In this document: positions 41,749-51,017 of the stretch, one piece after another | How positions within the stretch are numbered: position 1 is the first letter of the stretch | How the letters are laid out: each line of letters opens with the position of its first letter | The notes under the pieces: generated by a model | What the model was told of the DNA's origin: nothing | Databases searched by the model: none | Seen by the model: the letters and a program-made list of their open reading frames with translations, nothing else | Position numbers and translations under genes: made by a program | Assembly: GCA_048500275.1 (NCBI GenBank) | Contig: JASNYI010000001.1 | Span: 2,108,001-2,172,000, forward strand | From: UBA5066 sp048500275 | Lineage (GTDB): Bacteria > Acidobacteriota > Thermoanaerobaculia > UBA5066 | Length of the DNA: 64,000 nucleotides | Direction: 5' to 3'

Positions 41749-42914
41749 CGCGCCGGCGGCCCGTCTACCTGGACCATCAGGCGACGACGCCGCTGGACCC
41801 GCGCGTCCTCGAGGAGATGCTCCCCTGGCTCACGGGGGAGTTCGGGAACGCGGCCTCGCGCCAGCACGCCTGGGGATGGGCCGCCGGGAGCGCGGTCGAA
41901 GCCGCCCGGGAGGAGATCGCCGCGGCGCTCGGGGCCGAGCCGAGGGAGATCGTCTTCACGTCGGGGGCGACGGAATCGAACAACCTCGCGATCCTGGGGG
42001 CCGCGCGGGCGGCGCGAGGCCGGGGAAACCACGTCGTGACCTCGGCCGTCGAGCACCGGGCCGTCCTCGACCCCTGCAGGCAGCTTGCCTCCGAGGGGTT
42101 CGAGGTGACGGTCGTCGACCCCGACCCGGAAGGCCGGGTCGACCCAGCCGCGCTCGAGGCGGCCCTCACGGACGGGACCGTCCTCGTCTCCCTGATGGCC
42201 GCCAACAACGAGGTCGGGACGCTCAACCCCGTGGGCGAGCTCTCCGCCCTCTGCGCGGCGCGAGGCGTGGCGTTCCACACCGACGCGGCGCAGGCGTTCG
42301 GCAAGGTGCCCCTCGACGTCGCCTCCGGCGTCGCGCTCGTCTCGATCAGCGCCCACAAGCTCTACGGGCCGAAAGGGGTCGGGGCGCTCTACGTGCGGAA
42401 CCGCCCGCGCGTCCCCCTCGCGCCGATCGTCCACGGCGGGGGGCACGAACGGGGCCTGCGGTCGGGGACGCTCAACGTGCCGGGGATCGTCGGGCTCGGC
42501 GCGGCCACGCGCCTGGCGCTGCGGGAAAGTGAAGCGGAGGCGCTCCGCCTCACGGCCCTGCGCGACCGGCTCGACGGGACGATCCGCGGGGCTCTCGACG
42601 GCGTCACCCTCAACGGAGCCGTCGCCGACCGGCTCCCCGGGAACCTGAGCCTCTCCTTCGCGGGCGTCGACGGGGAGCGCCTCGTCGCGTCGCTTCGCGA
42701 CGTGGCGGTCTCCTCGGGGTCGGCCTGCACGACGGCCTCGGGCGAGCCGAGCCACGTGCTCCGCGCGCTCGGCGTCCCCGAGGCGCTCGCGAGGGCGACC
42801 CTCCGCTTCGGCCTGGGGCGCTTCACGACGCGGGCCGAGGTCGACTTCGCGGCAGAATCGGTCGTCTCTGCCGTCGGCCGGCTTCGGGGTGAGATGGAGT
42901 CGCTCCGGGGCTAG
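41745..42914 (+). CDS. iscS: Cysteine desulfurase
   Basis: 389 residues from the GTG overlapping the regulator stop. YLDHQATTPLDPRV opens the fold; His104, PLP-binding Lys205 (SAHKLYGPKG) and the catalytic Cys328 in SSGSACTTASGEPSHVLRAL are present. The long Cys loop marks the IscS/NifS group I. It takes sulfur from cysteine for Fe-S clusters and thiolated tRNAs. No IscU or ferredoxin follows, so the scaffold must be elsewhere. Confidence 0.95.
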   Translation: MTRRRPVYLDHQATTPLDPRVLEEMLPWLTGEFGNAASRQHAWGWAAGSAVEAAREEIAAALGAEPREIVFTSGATESNNLAILGAARAARGRGNHVVTSAVEHRAVLDPCRQLASEGFEVTVVDPDPEGRVDPAALEAALTDGTVLVSLMAANNEVGTLNPVGELSALCAARGVAFHTDAAQAFGKVPLDVASGVALVSISAHKLYGPKGVGALYVRNRPRVPLAPIVHGGGHERGLRSGTLNVPGIVGLGAATRLALRESEAEALRLTALRDRLDGTIRGALDGVTLNGAVADRLPGNLSLSFAGVDGERLVASLRDVAVSSGSACTTASGEPSHVLRALGVPEALARATLRFGLGRFTTRAEVDFAAESVVSAVGRLRGEMESLRG

Positions 42915-42930
42915 AATCGGCGGCGTTCCG

Positions 42931-43815
42931 ATGCCGCCGAGACGCCTCCTCGCCCTAGCGCTCCTGCTGGCCCTCTCCGCGGCGCCTGCGGAAGGGCAAT
43001 GGTGGAAGCGCAAGCGCGGGACCCCGACCCCCACGCCGACGGCGACGCCGACGCCGACGCCGACTCCGACTCCCGATCCGACTCCGGAACCGACTCCGGA
43101 ACCGGAGCCGGAGCCGACGCCTACCGCGACGCCCGGACCCGCCCCCACGCCCGAACCTTCTCCGACACCCCGCCCAACCCCCCGTCCGACGCCGACGCCG
43201 ATCCCGAAGGGTGCCGTGCGCGTCACCGTTCTCGCCACCGGGGCCGACGGCAAGGCCGTCCCGGCGCCCGACGCCATCGCCTGGTTCCCGGGCCTGCCCG
43301 GGCCCGCGCCGGCGTCCATGCCCAGCATGTCGTCGAAGGAGAAGCGGTTCGAGCCCCGGGTGCTGGCGGTGCCGCAGGGGACGACCGTCACCTTCCCGAA
43401 CTACGACAAGATCTTCCACAACGTCTTCAGCCTCTCGGAGGCGGCGGCGTTCGACCTCGGCCTCTACCGCAACGGCGCCTCCCGCACGACGCGCTTCGAG
43501 AAGCCGGGGGTCGTCCGCGTCTACTGCAACATCCACCCCCAGATGGCGGCCTACATCGTCGTCCTCGACGGACGCCTCTACGCGCAGACGGGCACGGACG
43601 GCGTCGCGCTCATCCCTGCCGTGCCGGCGGGCCGCCAGACGCTCAAGGTCTGGGACGAGAAGGGGGGCGAGTGGACCGGGACGGTCGTCGTCACGCCCGG
43701 CGGGACCGCGGAGGTCCCGGTCCCTCTCGACGTTTCGAAGTGGAAGCTCGCGCCGCACAAGAACAAGCACGGCAAGAACTACCCGCCGCCGGACGACGAT
43801 GAAAACCGCTACTGA
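42931..43815 (+). CDS. Secreted cupredoxin-like protein with Pro/Thr linker
   Basis: 294 residues from the ATG at 42931 (signal peptide LALALLLALSAAPAEG). Residues 30-92 are a Pro-Thr-Glu linker of simple sequence. About 95-215 form a plastocyanin-like domain: VPQGTTVTFPNYDKIFHNVF gives His163 and YCNIHPQM gives Cys199, His202 and Met205, the type-1 copper set. The last 80 residues are a beta sandwich (GTDGVALIPAVPAGRQTLKV) like carboxypeptidase regulatory domains. It overlaps the kinase gene by 17 bases. Confidence 0.85.
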   Translation: MPPRRLLALALLLALSAAPAEGQWWKRKRGTPTPTPTATPTPTPTPTPDPTPEPTPEPEPEPTPTATPGPAPTPEPSPTPRPTPRPTPTPIPKGAVRVTVLATGADGKAVPAPDAIAWFPGLPGPAPASMPSMSSKEKRFEPRVLAVPQGTTVTFPNYDKIFHNVFSLSEAAAFDLGLYRNGASRTTRFEKPGVVRVYCNIHPQMAAYIVVLDGRLYAQTGTDGVALIPAVPAGRQTLKVWDEKGGEWTGTVVVTPGGTAEVPVPLDVSKWKLAPHKNKHGKNYPPPDDDENRY

Positions 43816-45985
43816 CGCCCCCGCCTCGCAGTCTGCCCCGACGATCGTCGCCCCCCGGGCGGAGAGCGTCGGCCCGAAGAGCGCCGGTCTCGGCGCCACG
43901 GCCCCCGGCCCGAAGGGGCTGCGCCTGCAGACCCAGTACTTCCTCTCGGCCGCGCTCCTCGTCCTCGTGACGCTCGGCCTCGCGGTCGCCCTCTCGACCT
44001 GGCGCGCGAACCAGATCGCCGAGGAGAGCATCCGGACCGCCCTCCTGAAGATCCCGGGCGACGTCGTCGCCTACCGCTCGGGGCTGGAATCGCAGCTGAA
44101 GGCGACCCTCCGGTCGGTCTCCGACGAGCCGGGGGTCAAGGCGGTTTTCGACTCGAGCGTCGCCACCGTCTGGGAGCTGGCGAAGGACAAGGCCCAGATC
44201 CTGGAGGCCAGGACGTTCTTCTTCTTCGACGCTGGCGGGGCGCTCCTCGCTCGGAGCGACGAGCCCCCCGAGGAGGAGCGGCGACGGTCGTTCCGGAACG
44301 TCCCCTGGGTGGCCGAGCCGATCGAGTCGTGGAAGGAAGCCGCCGCGACGATCCGGGAGGGGCGTGCCCTCGCCGTCGTCGCCTCGGCGCCGGTCGTCGT
44401 GGGCGACCCTGAGAAGGGGGAGGCGCGCCTCGTGGGCGTCGTCGCGGCGTCGATCTCCCTCGACGAGGCCCGCGCGCGCGAGCTGCGCGAGCTGACCGGA
44501 GGCCAGGTCGCCTTCGTCGCCGACACGGCGAAGAGGGGCGATCCGCCGCGGGTCGAGATCGGGGCGGCCACCGACGAGTTCGGCGGCGACATGCTCGTCC
44601 CGGCCCTGAAGATGGACCCGGCAGCCCTCGCGACGCTCTTCGGCGAGAGGAGGGACGTCGGCCCGCTCGACCTCGTCGTGAGCGGCGAGCGCCGGGTCGT
44701 GAAGGCGATCCCGCTCCTCTCGGCCTCGGGCGAGGCGCTCGGCGCCGTCGTCGTCTCCCGCTCGCGCGAGGAGGAGACCGCCGCGTTCCGGAGGATCCGC
44801 GAGACGCTCCTCCTCGTCGGCCTGGGCGTCCTCGTCCTCTCCATCCCGGTCAGCTTCGTCCTCGGCGGGAGGATCGCCGGCCCGCTCCAGCAGCTCGCGG
44901 CCGGGGCGATCGCCGTGAGGGACGGGAACCTCGACGTGAAGCTCCCCTCGGGCGGGAGCGGAGAGGTGGGGCTCCTCGCGCGCTCGTTCGAGGCGCTCGT
45001 GGGGGAGCTGAGAGAAAAACGGCAGCTCGAGGAGCTCCTCGCGGAGATCCGCAGGAAGCCCGCCGACGCGACGCGGGGAGTCGCCCCGACCTCCGCGACC
45101 TCGGCGGCCACCGTGACGGCCGACACCATCCGCGCCGTCGCGCACGGGCCGAGGGTGGGCGCGTCGTTCGCGGGGCGGTACGACGTCCTCGCAGTCCTCG
45201 GCCGCGGGGGGATGGGGTCGGTCTACCACGTGCTCGACCGCGAGCTCGACGAGGAGGTCGCGCTGAAGGTCCTGACGCCGGAGTCCTTCGCCGAGGGGAC
45301 GCAGGCGGTGCAGACGCTCCGGCAGGAGATCCGCCTCGCCCGGAAGATCACCCACCCGAACGTCGTGAGGACCCACGACCTCGGCGAGGCGCAGGGCATC
45401 CGCTTCCTCACGATGGAGTACGTGCCGGGGACGACCCTCAGGGAAGTCCTCGACCGCGGGGGAGTCCTCGCCCTCGCGCCCGGCCTGCAGATCGCCAAGC
45501 AGCTCTGCCGCGGCCTCGGGGCCGTCCACGACGCAGGGATCATCCACCGCGACATCAAGCCCCAGAACGTCATGGTCCTGCCGAACGGCGTCGTGAAGCT
45601 GATGGACTTCGGCATCGCGCGGACCGCCGGGGAAGGCGAGCCCTCGGCCCTCGACGGCCAGACCGTCGGGACCCCCTACTACATGAGCCCCGAGCAGGCG
45701 ATGGGCATCGCCCTCGACGCGCGGAGCGACCTCTACACGGTGGGCGTCGTCCTCTTCGAGCTCTTCACGGGGCAGCGCCCCTTCCCGGGCCACGATGCGG
45801 TGGCCGTGATGCACAAGCACGTGTCGGCCGAGCCGCCACGCCCCTCGTCCCTCCGTCCCGAGATCCCCGAGTACCTCGAGCGGGTGATCCTCGCCTGCCT
45901 CGCCAAGCGCCCGGAGAGAAGGCCGGCCGGGGCTGCCGAGCTCTACGGCGCCCTGACGCGCGTCGTGGTGCCGGGCCGGGGCTGA
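43799..45985 (+). CDS. Transmembrane Ser/Thr protein kinase with HAMP domain
   Basis: 728 residues. Membrane helix 1 near 47-66, a periplasmic CACHE-like sensor to about 335, membrane helix 2 (about 337-358) and a HAMP linker to about 405. The Hanks-type kinase domain is C-terminal: GRGGMGSVY (about 467), HRDIKPQN (about 583) and DFG (about 602), with the activation segment VGTPYYMSPEQ. Here the kinase sits after HAMP, unlike PknB, where the kinase is N-terminal, so an external signal is read by a chemoreceptor-like module. It shares an operon and a 17-base overlap with the cupredoxin gene, suggesting that the copper protein or its redox state is the signal. Confidence 0.9.
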   Translation: MKTATDAPASQSAPTIVAPRAESVGPKSAGLGATAPGPKGLRLQTQYFLSAALLVLVTLGLAVALSTWRANQIAEESIRTALLKIPGDVVAYRSGLESQLKATLRSVSDEPGVKAVFDSSVATVWELAKDKAQILEARTFFFFDAGGALLARSDEPPEEERRRSFRNVPWVAEPIESWKEAAATIREGRALAVVASAPVVVGDPEKGEARLVGVVAASISLDEARARELRELTGGQVAFVADTAKRGDPPRVEIGAATDEFGGDMLVPALKMDPAALATLFGERRDVGPLDLVVSGERRVVKAIPLLSASGEALGAVVVSRSREEETAAFRRIRETLLLVGLGVLVLSIPVSFVLGGRIAGPLQQLAAGAIAVRDGNLDVKLPSGGSGEVGLLARSFEALVGELREKRQLEELLAEIRRKPADATRGVAPTSATSAATVTADTIRAVAHGPRVGASFAGRYDVLAVLGRGGMGSVYHVLDRELDEEVALKVLTPESFAEGTQAVQTLRQEIRLARKITHPNVVRTHDLGEAQGIRFLTMEYVPGTTLREVLDRGGVLALAPGLQIAKQLCRGLGAVHDAGIIHRDIKPQNVMVLPNGVVKLMDFGIARTAGEGEPSALDGQTVGTPYYMSPEQAMGIALDARSDLYTVGVVLFELFTGQRPFPGHDAVAVMHKHVSAEPPRPSSLRPEIPEYLERVILACLAKRPERRPAGAAELYGALTRVVVPGRG

Positions 45986-45994
45986 GCCGGGCGC

Positions 45995-46552
45995 TCAGCG
46001 GGCGGCGCGGCGCGACACGCGCCGGGGAGGGGTGGCGGCCTTCGGCGACTTCCGCCTCGGCACGCGCCGCCCCTCGAGGCGGGCCTCGAGCTCGGCGATC
46101 CGCGCCTTCAGCGCCGCGACGTCCTCGCCCGCCGGCGCCGAGACCCTCCCGGAGTCCGCCGGGGCCGCCTTCTGCTTGAGCGTCTCGAGGGTCCGCTCGA
46201 GGAACGGGAGCGCGCTGCCCAGCGGAGGGAAGACCTCCTTCGCGCCGCGCTGCGCCGAGAGCGCCGCGTCGGCGTACCAGACGACGAAATCGCGGAACGC
46301 CCGGTCGGAGGCGACGATCAGCTCCCTGAGGAAGGGAAGGGGCAGCTCTCCCTTCTTCTGCCGCGCGTCCTCGTGGATGATCTGCGTCAGGATGACCCTC
46401 GTGATGTCCTCGCCGGACTTCGCGTCGACCACCTGCACCTCGGCCCCCTCCCTCACGAGCTGGGCGATCTCGGGCAGGTTGACGTAGCGGCTCGACGAGG
46501 TGTCGTAGAGACGGCGGTTCTCGTACTTCCGGACCACGATGGGCTGGGTCAT
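45995..46552 (-). CDS. phaR: PhaR-like polyhydroxyalkanoate synthesis regulator
   Basis: 185 residues; GGAGGG lies 7 bases before the ATG at 46552. VVRKYENRRLYDTSSSRYVN is the PF07879 DNA-binding signature, followed by the PHB_acc-type ARQKKGELPLPFLRELIV and AFRDF segments. The C terminus is a coiled coil plus basic tail (PRRKSPKAATPPRR). In its relatives PhaR represses phasin and PHA synthase genes and binds PHA granules. No pha genes are in the window. Confidence 0.85.
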   Translation of the reverse strand: MTQPIVVRKYENRRLYDTSSSRYVNLPEIAQLVREGAEVQVVDAKSGEDITRVILTQIIHEDARQKKGELPLPFLRELIVASDRAFRDFVVWYADAALSAQRGAKEVFPPLGSALPFLERTLETLKQKAAPADSGRVSAPAGEDVAALKARIAELEARLEGRRVPRRKSPKAATPPRRVSRRAAR

Positions 46553-46724
46553 GACGGTCCCTCCGGGTTGTGCCGGCGATTGTAGGACCGAGAGAGAGGA
46601 ATCCTCCCCGAAACGGGAAGCGGTTTCCCTTTCGAGGAAAGGGGACCTCCGTAAACTGTCGACGCTTTCGGCGCGTCCCTTGCAAGGCCGTTCCCGATCG
46701 AAGTCCCGCCACACGGAGGCCCGA

Positions 46725-49700
46725 GTGTCCCTCTTCCGTCTCGTCGCCCTTCCCGCCGCACTGCTTCTCCTCCCCTTCCCCGCCGAGGCCGGAAATCTCA
46801 CGGGGCGCCTCCTTTCCGACGGCTCACCCGTCGCGGGGGCCTCCGTCTCGGCCGTCCCGCACGAGGGGCCGACGGAAGCGGCGCGCCGGCAGGCGCGGCG
46901 AGGCGACCCGCCGAAGCCGCTCGCCACGGCGACGGCAGGGCCCGACGGCGCGTTCTCGCTCGCCGTCCCGGAGCGTGTGAGCGAGACGCACTTCCGGGTC
47001 CGGGTCGAGGGGAAGGGGATCGTCGCCGCGGAGCTTCCTGGTGCCTGGGAGCCGGCCGAAAAGGAGGATCTCGGCGACGTCGCGATCGCCCCGGGGAGCC
47101 CGCTCGCGGGCCGGGTCCTCGGCCCGGACGGCAGACCCGTTCCCGGCGCGAGCGTCACGCTGACGCCGCGGGTGCGCCCGGGGGATTCCCCGGACCTCGC
47201 CCCGGTCCCGCTCTTCGCCACGACAGGAGCCGACGGCACCTTCCGGTTCGACGCCGCCGGCACCGGGGCCAACGAGCTCCTCGTCGAGGCCGCCGGTTTC
47301 GCCGCGCAGAGGGTCGACGCGCCGAAGGGGGGCGCCCTCCGCGCGCCGTTCCGGCTCTCCCCGGCCGCGACCCTCTCCGGCAGCGTGAAGAAGCGAGACG
47401 GCAAGCCGGCGCCGGGCGCCCTCGTCCGCTTCGAGGAGGGCCGTCTCGCGACCCGGTGGGTCGAGGCGGGCGCGGACGGCGCGTTCCGGATCGCCGACGC
47501 CCCGGCGCGCGCCGGGCGAGTGGTCGTCGACGCGGGCGAGGAGGGGTGGGCCGAAGCCGCCGGCGTCACGCCCGGCACGGCGGGCAAGCCCGTCGTCCTG
47601 ACCCTCGCGCCGCCGGCCTCGCTCGAGGGGAAGACCGTGAACGTCGGGACTCTCCGGCCGGTCCCGCGGGTGAAGCTGGTCGTGACGACGGCGGGAGGGA
47701 CGCGCGTCGAGCGCTCGGGCCCCGACGGGAAGTACCGGGTCCGCGGGCTGCGCCCCGGAGACCTCGGCTTGAGGGCCGAGGAGCCGCGGCACGTCCCCTG
47801 GTCGCGCGACGACCTGAAGCTCGCGCGTGGCGAGGCGCGAGCGCTCGACGTCCCGCTGACCCTCGGCGCGACGCTCTCCGGGCGGGTCGTGGACGAGCGC
47901 GGGAACCCGGTCGCCGACGCGAAGGGGGTCGTCAGCCGGCCCGCCGCGGGCGCCGCGGCCTTCTTCGCCCGCCTTCGTCCGGGCACGGCCGCGTTCCGAT
48001 CGCGGCCCGACGGCACTTTCGTCGCGACGCGCCTCGCCCCGGGCGAGAACCAGAGCCTCTCCGTGACGCACCCCGAGCACGAGAAGACCCTCCTCGGCGG
48101 CCTCGCGCTGACGCCGGGCGGGACGAAGGCGGGCCTCGTCGTGACCCTTCCGCGGGGCCTCGTCCTCGCGGGGACGGTCCGGGACGCGGAGGGGAACCCG
48201 ATTCCGGGCGCGGAGGTCTCGCTCTCGCAGTCCGTCACGGTCGTCGGCGGCAGGGGAGGCGGCCGGGGGGTCGGCAGGGCCATGCTGACGATGGTGGGCG
48301 GGGTGGCCGATATGCCGCGGGGGCACAGCGACGCCGGCGGGCGCTTCGAGGTCCGCGGAGTGGCGCCCGGCGACTACACCGTCCGCGTGGCGGCCGCGGG
48401 CTGGGCCACCGAGACGATCGACCCCGTGAAGCTCGCGCGCGAAGAGGCGACGAAGCCCCTCGACGTGGTCCTCTCGCCGGGCGCGTCCATCTCCGGCACC
48501 GTCGTTCGCCGGACGGGCGGCGGGGCCGAGGGCTTCCTCGTCCTCCCGAGGGCGCCGGGCGCCTCGGGCGGGGCGCCCGGCGCGGGCCGCGACCTCCTCC
48601 CGACGGGTCCGGACGGGACCTTCGTCCTGGACGGGCTCCGGGCCGGGGCCGCCTACGACCTGCAGGTCCTCGGCGGGGGCGCGGGACCCGGGCCGGTGCA
48701 GAAGGGGGTCGTCGCTCCCGCGGCCGGCCTCGAGATCGTCGTCACCGGGACCGGGAGCATCGAGGGGAACGTCGTCGATGCGAGGACCGGCCAGCCCCTC
48801 ACCACGTTCGACGTCTCTTACGAACAGGAACGGATGGGAGGCATGGTCTTCCGCGTGGCGCGCCGGGGCGCCGGGCTCGGAGGCGGTGCGGCGGAGAAAG
48901 TGCGGGTCGAGGCCGAGGACGGCCGGTTCCTCCTCGAGAACGTCCCGGCCGGGAGGTGGTCGGTCGTCGTCGAGGCGAAGGGCTACCAGACCGCCCGCGC
49001 CGGCGGGGTCGTCGTCGAGGAGGCGACGATCACCGAAGGCGTCGAGGTGAAGGTCCCCCCCGGCAGCGCGCTGAAGGGCCGGGTTACCGACGCGAAGTCG
49101 GGCCGGCCGGTGGTCGAGGCAATCGTCTCGGCCGGCACCTCGGCTGGCCGGGGCGGCCCCCCGCCGGGCCTCCTCGGTCTCGACGACAGCGGCCAGCCGA
49201 CCGACGCCGACGGCCGCTTCGAGCTGGACGGCCTCGCCCCGGGGAAGGTGACCGTTCGCGTCGACCACCCCGACTACGAGGACCGCACCGAGACGGTCGA
49301 GCTGAAGGAGGGAGGGAGCACGGTCGAGATCGCCCTCTCGCGCGGCGGCACCCTGGGCGGGACGGTCCTCTCCCCCACGCGGCAGCCGGTGGCCGGGGCC
49401 GACGTGACGCTCCAGGCCGCGGGCGACGGCGGGGGCGGGCGCGGCCCGTTCGGAGGGGCCTTGCAGGGGGCCGTCACCGACTCCTCGGGCCGTTTCCGGT
49501 TCTCCCACGTCTCGGCGGGCCGCTACACGGCGTCGGCGCACCTCCCGGGGCAGTCGAGCGAGCCGCAGGAGGCCGTCCTCGCGGCTGGCGAGTCGAAGGA
49601 GGACCTCGTCCTCGTCCTCGCCGGCGGGGCGACCCTCCGGGGCGTCGTGACCGGTCTGCCGCAGGGTCAGGCCGGCGGCGTGGCGATCTTCGCGAGCGGA

Positions 49701-50921
49701 CCCCAGCAGTTCCGGGGCTCGACGCGGACCGGGGCGGACGGCCGGTTCGAGCTGACGGGCCTCCCCGTCGGGACGACCACCGTCACGGCGAACGCCGGGG
49801 ACATGCTCGGCGGCAGCCTGCGCGGCGCCTCGAGGAGCGTCACCGTCGCCGAGGGGCAGCTCGAGGCCGACGTGGAGATCGCCTTCGAGGGAACCGCGGC
49901 GCTCTCGGGGACGATCACCCGCGGAGGCCGGCCGGTTTCCGGCGCAATGGTCTTCGCCGGGCCCCAGCGCGGCGGGGCGAACGCCTCCACGCGGGCCGAC
50001 GACGCGGGCCGCTACCGGATGGAGGGGCTCGAGGACGGGGACTACAGGGTCAGCGTCCAGCCGACGCCGGGCGCGGGGGGAGGTGCGGGGCTCTCGAAGA
50101 CCGTCCAGGTCTCCGGCGAGACGAGCCTCGACTTCGAGATTCCCACGGCGAGCCTCTCCGGGATCGTCCTCTCCGGTTCGACGAAGCAGCCGCTCGAAGG
50201 CGCGCGCGTCACCGCGAACCTCCAGGGAGGGGCCGCGGTGGAGGCCGGCCGGCGCTTCGCCGGCGCCACGACCGACACGAACGGGCGCTGGTTCCTCGAC
50301 GACGTGGAGCCGGGGACCTGGGACCTCACCTTCCGCCGGACGGGGTACCTCGAGGAGAAGAGAAGCGCCACCGCCTCCGAGAGCGGCGGCGACGGGGGAG
50401 AGGTCGAGATGACCCGCGGCGAAGGGCTCGAGCTGCGCGTCCTCGACGGGCTCTACCGGATTCCTCTCCGGGGCGTCGGCGTCCGAGTGAAGGACGGCGC
50501 GGGAGCCAGCGTCACGGCGACGAGCGTCTCGCTCGACGGCAACGGGACGGGGGAGATCCCCTCGCTTCCGCCGGGACGCTACAGCCTCGTCGTCGACTCG
50601 AGCGGCTACGCGGCCCAGCGGTTCGACGGCGTCGTCGTCCCCGGGGCGCCCCTTCCGGTGTCGCTCACGCCGGGCGGCTCGGTCGAGATCCGGGCCGGCG
50701 AGGCCTCGAGCGGGAAGGGCGTCGCGACGCTCAGAAACGCCCTCGGCCAGCCGCACCCGCTCCGCGCCTTCGGCGAGGAGGGAAGGGTCTTTCTCTCCGC
50801 CGCCGGCGTCGCCACCATCGAGAACCTCGCCCCCGGCAGCTACACCCTCGCCGTCGAGGGGGTCGCGCCGAAGGGCTTCACGGTGACGGAAGGGGGGCGG
50901 ACGGTCGTCGAGCTGCCGTAG
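46725..50921 (+). CDS. Large surface protein of carboxypeptidase-regulatory-like repeats
   Basis: 1398 residues from the GTG at 46725, just before a signal peptide (LFRLVALPAALLLLPFPAEA). The rest is a chain of about 14 Ig-like CarboxypepD_reg domains, each with a form of GTVRDAEGNPIPGAEVSLS, DAGGRFEVRGVAPGDYTVRV and a closing beta strand. No enzyme domain is seen. Such proteins occur in large numbers in Acidobacteriota; they probably coat the cell or bind polysaccharide. The gene is followed by a porin on the same strand. Confidence 0.85.
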   Translation: MSLFRLVALPAALLLLPFPAEAGNLTGRLLSDGSPVAGASVSAVPHEGPTEAARRQARRGDPPKPLATATAGPDGAFSLAVPERVSETHFRVRVEGKGIVAAELPGAWEPAEKEDLGDVAIAPGSPLAGRVLGPDGRPVPGASVTLTPRVRPGDSPDLAPVPLFATTGADGTFRFDAAGTGANELLVEAAGFAAQRVDAPKGGALRAPFRLSPAATLSGSVKKRDGKPAPGALVRFEEGRLATRWVEAGADGAFRIADAPARAGRVVVDAGEEGWAEAAGVTPGTAGKPVVLTLAPPASLEGKTVNVGTLRPVPRVKLVVTTAGGTRVERSGPDGKYRVRGLRPGDLGLRAEEPRHVPWSRDDLKLARGEARALDVPLTLGATLSGRVVDERGNPVADAKGVVSRPAAGAAAFFARLRPGTAAFRSRPDGTFVATRLAPGENQSLSVTHPEHEKTLLGGLALTPGGTKAGLVVTLPRGLVLAGTVRDAEGNPIPGAEVSLSQSVTVVGGRGGGRGVGRAMLTMVGGVADMPRGHSDAGGRFEVRGVAPGDYTVRVAAAGWATETIDPVKLAREEATKPLDVVLSPGASISGTVVRRTGGGAEGFLVLPRAPGASGGAPGAGRDLLPTGPDGTFVLDGLRAGAAYDLQVLGGGAGPGPVQKGVVAPAAGLEIVVTGTGSIEGNVVDARTGQPLTTFDVSYEQERMGGMVFRVARRGAGLGGGAAEKVRVEAEDGRFLLENVPAGRWSVVVEAKGYQTARAGGVVVEEATITEGVEVKVPPGSALKGRVTDAKSGRPVVEAIVSAGTSAGRGGPPPGLLGLDDSGQPTDADGRFELDGLAPGKVTVRVDHPDYEDRTETVELKEGGSTVEIALSRGGTLGGTVLSPTRQPVAGADVTLQAAGDGGGGRGPFGGALQGAVTDSSGRFRFSHVSAGRYTASAHLPGQSSEPQEAVLAAGESKEDLVLVLAGGATLRGVVTGLPQGQAGGVAIFASGPQQFRGSTRTGADGRFELTGLPVGTTTVTANAGDMLGGSLRGASRSVTVAEGQLEADVEIAFEGTAALSGTITRGGRPVSGAMVFAGPQRGGANASTRADDAGRYRMEGLEDGDYRVSVQPTPGAGGGAGLSKTVQVSGETSLDFEIPTASLSGIVLSGSTKQPLEGARVTANLQGGAAVEAGRRFAGATTDTNGRWFLDDVEPGTWDLTFRRTGYLEEKRSATASESGGDGGEVEMTRGEGLELRVLDGLYRIPLRGVGVRVKDGAGASVTATSVSLDGNGTGEIPSLPPGRYSLVVDSSGYAAQRFDGVVVPGAPLPVSLTPGGSVEIRAGEASSGKGVATLRNALGQPHPLRAFGEEGRVFLSAAGVATIENLAPGSYTLAVEGVAPKGFTVTEGGRTVVELP

Positions 50922-51017
50922 GGGCCAGGGGGGGCGCCGGGAGACCTCCGCGGGGTGCTCCCGCCCGGCGGGGCGCCCCTGCTAGCATCCGCGCACCCGT
51001 CGGAAGGAGGTCCCCAC

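Noticed and set aside
43019..43203. Possible microsatellite (ACG/CCG CCGACxxC repeats)
   Set aside because: It encodes the Pro-Thr linker of the cupredoxin protein in frame, so a coding explanation is enough.
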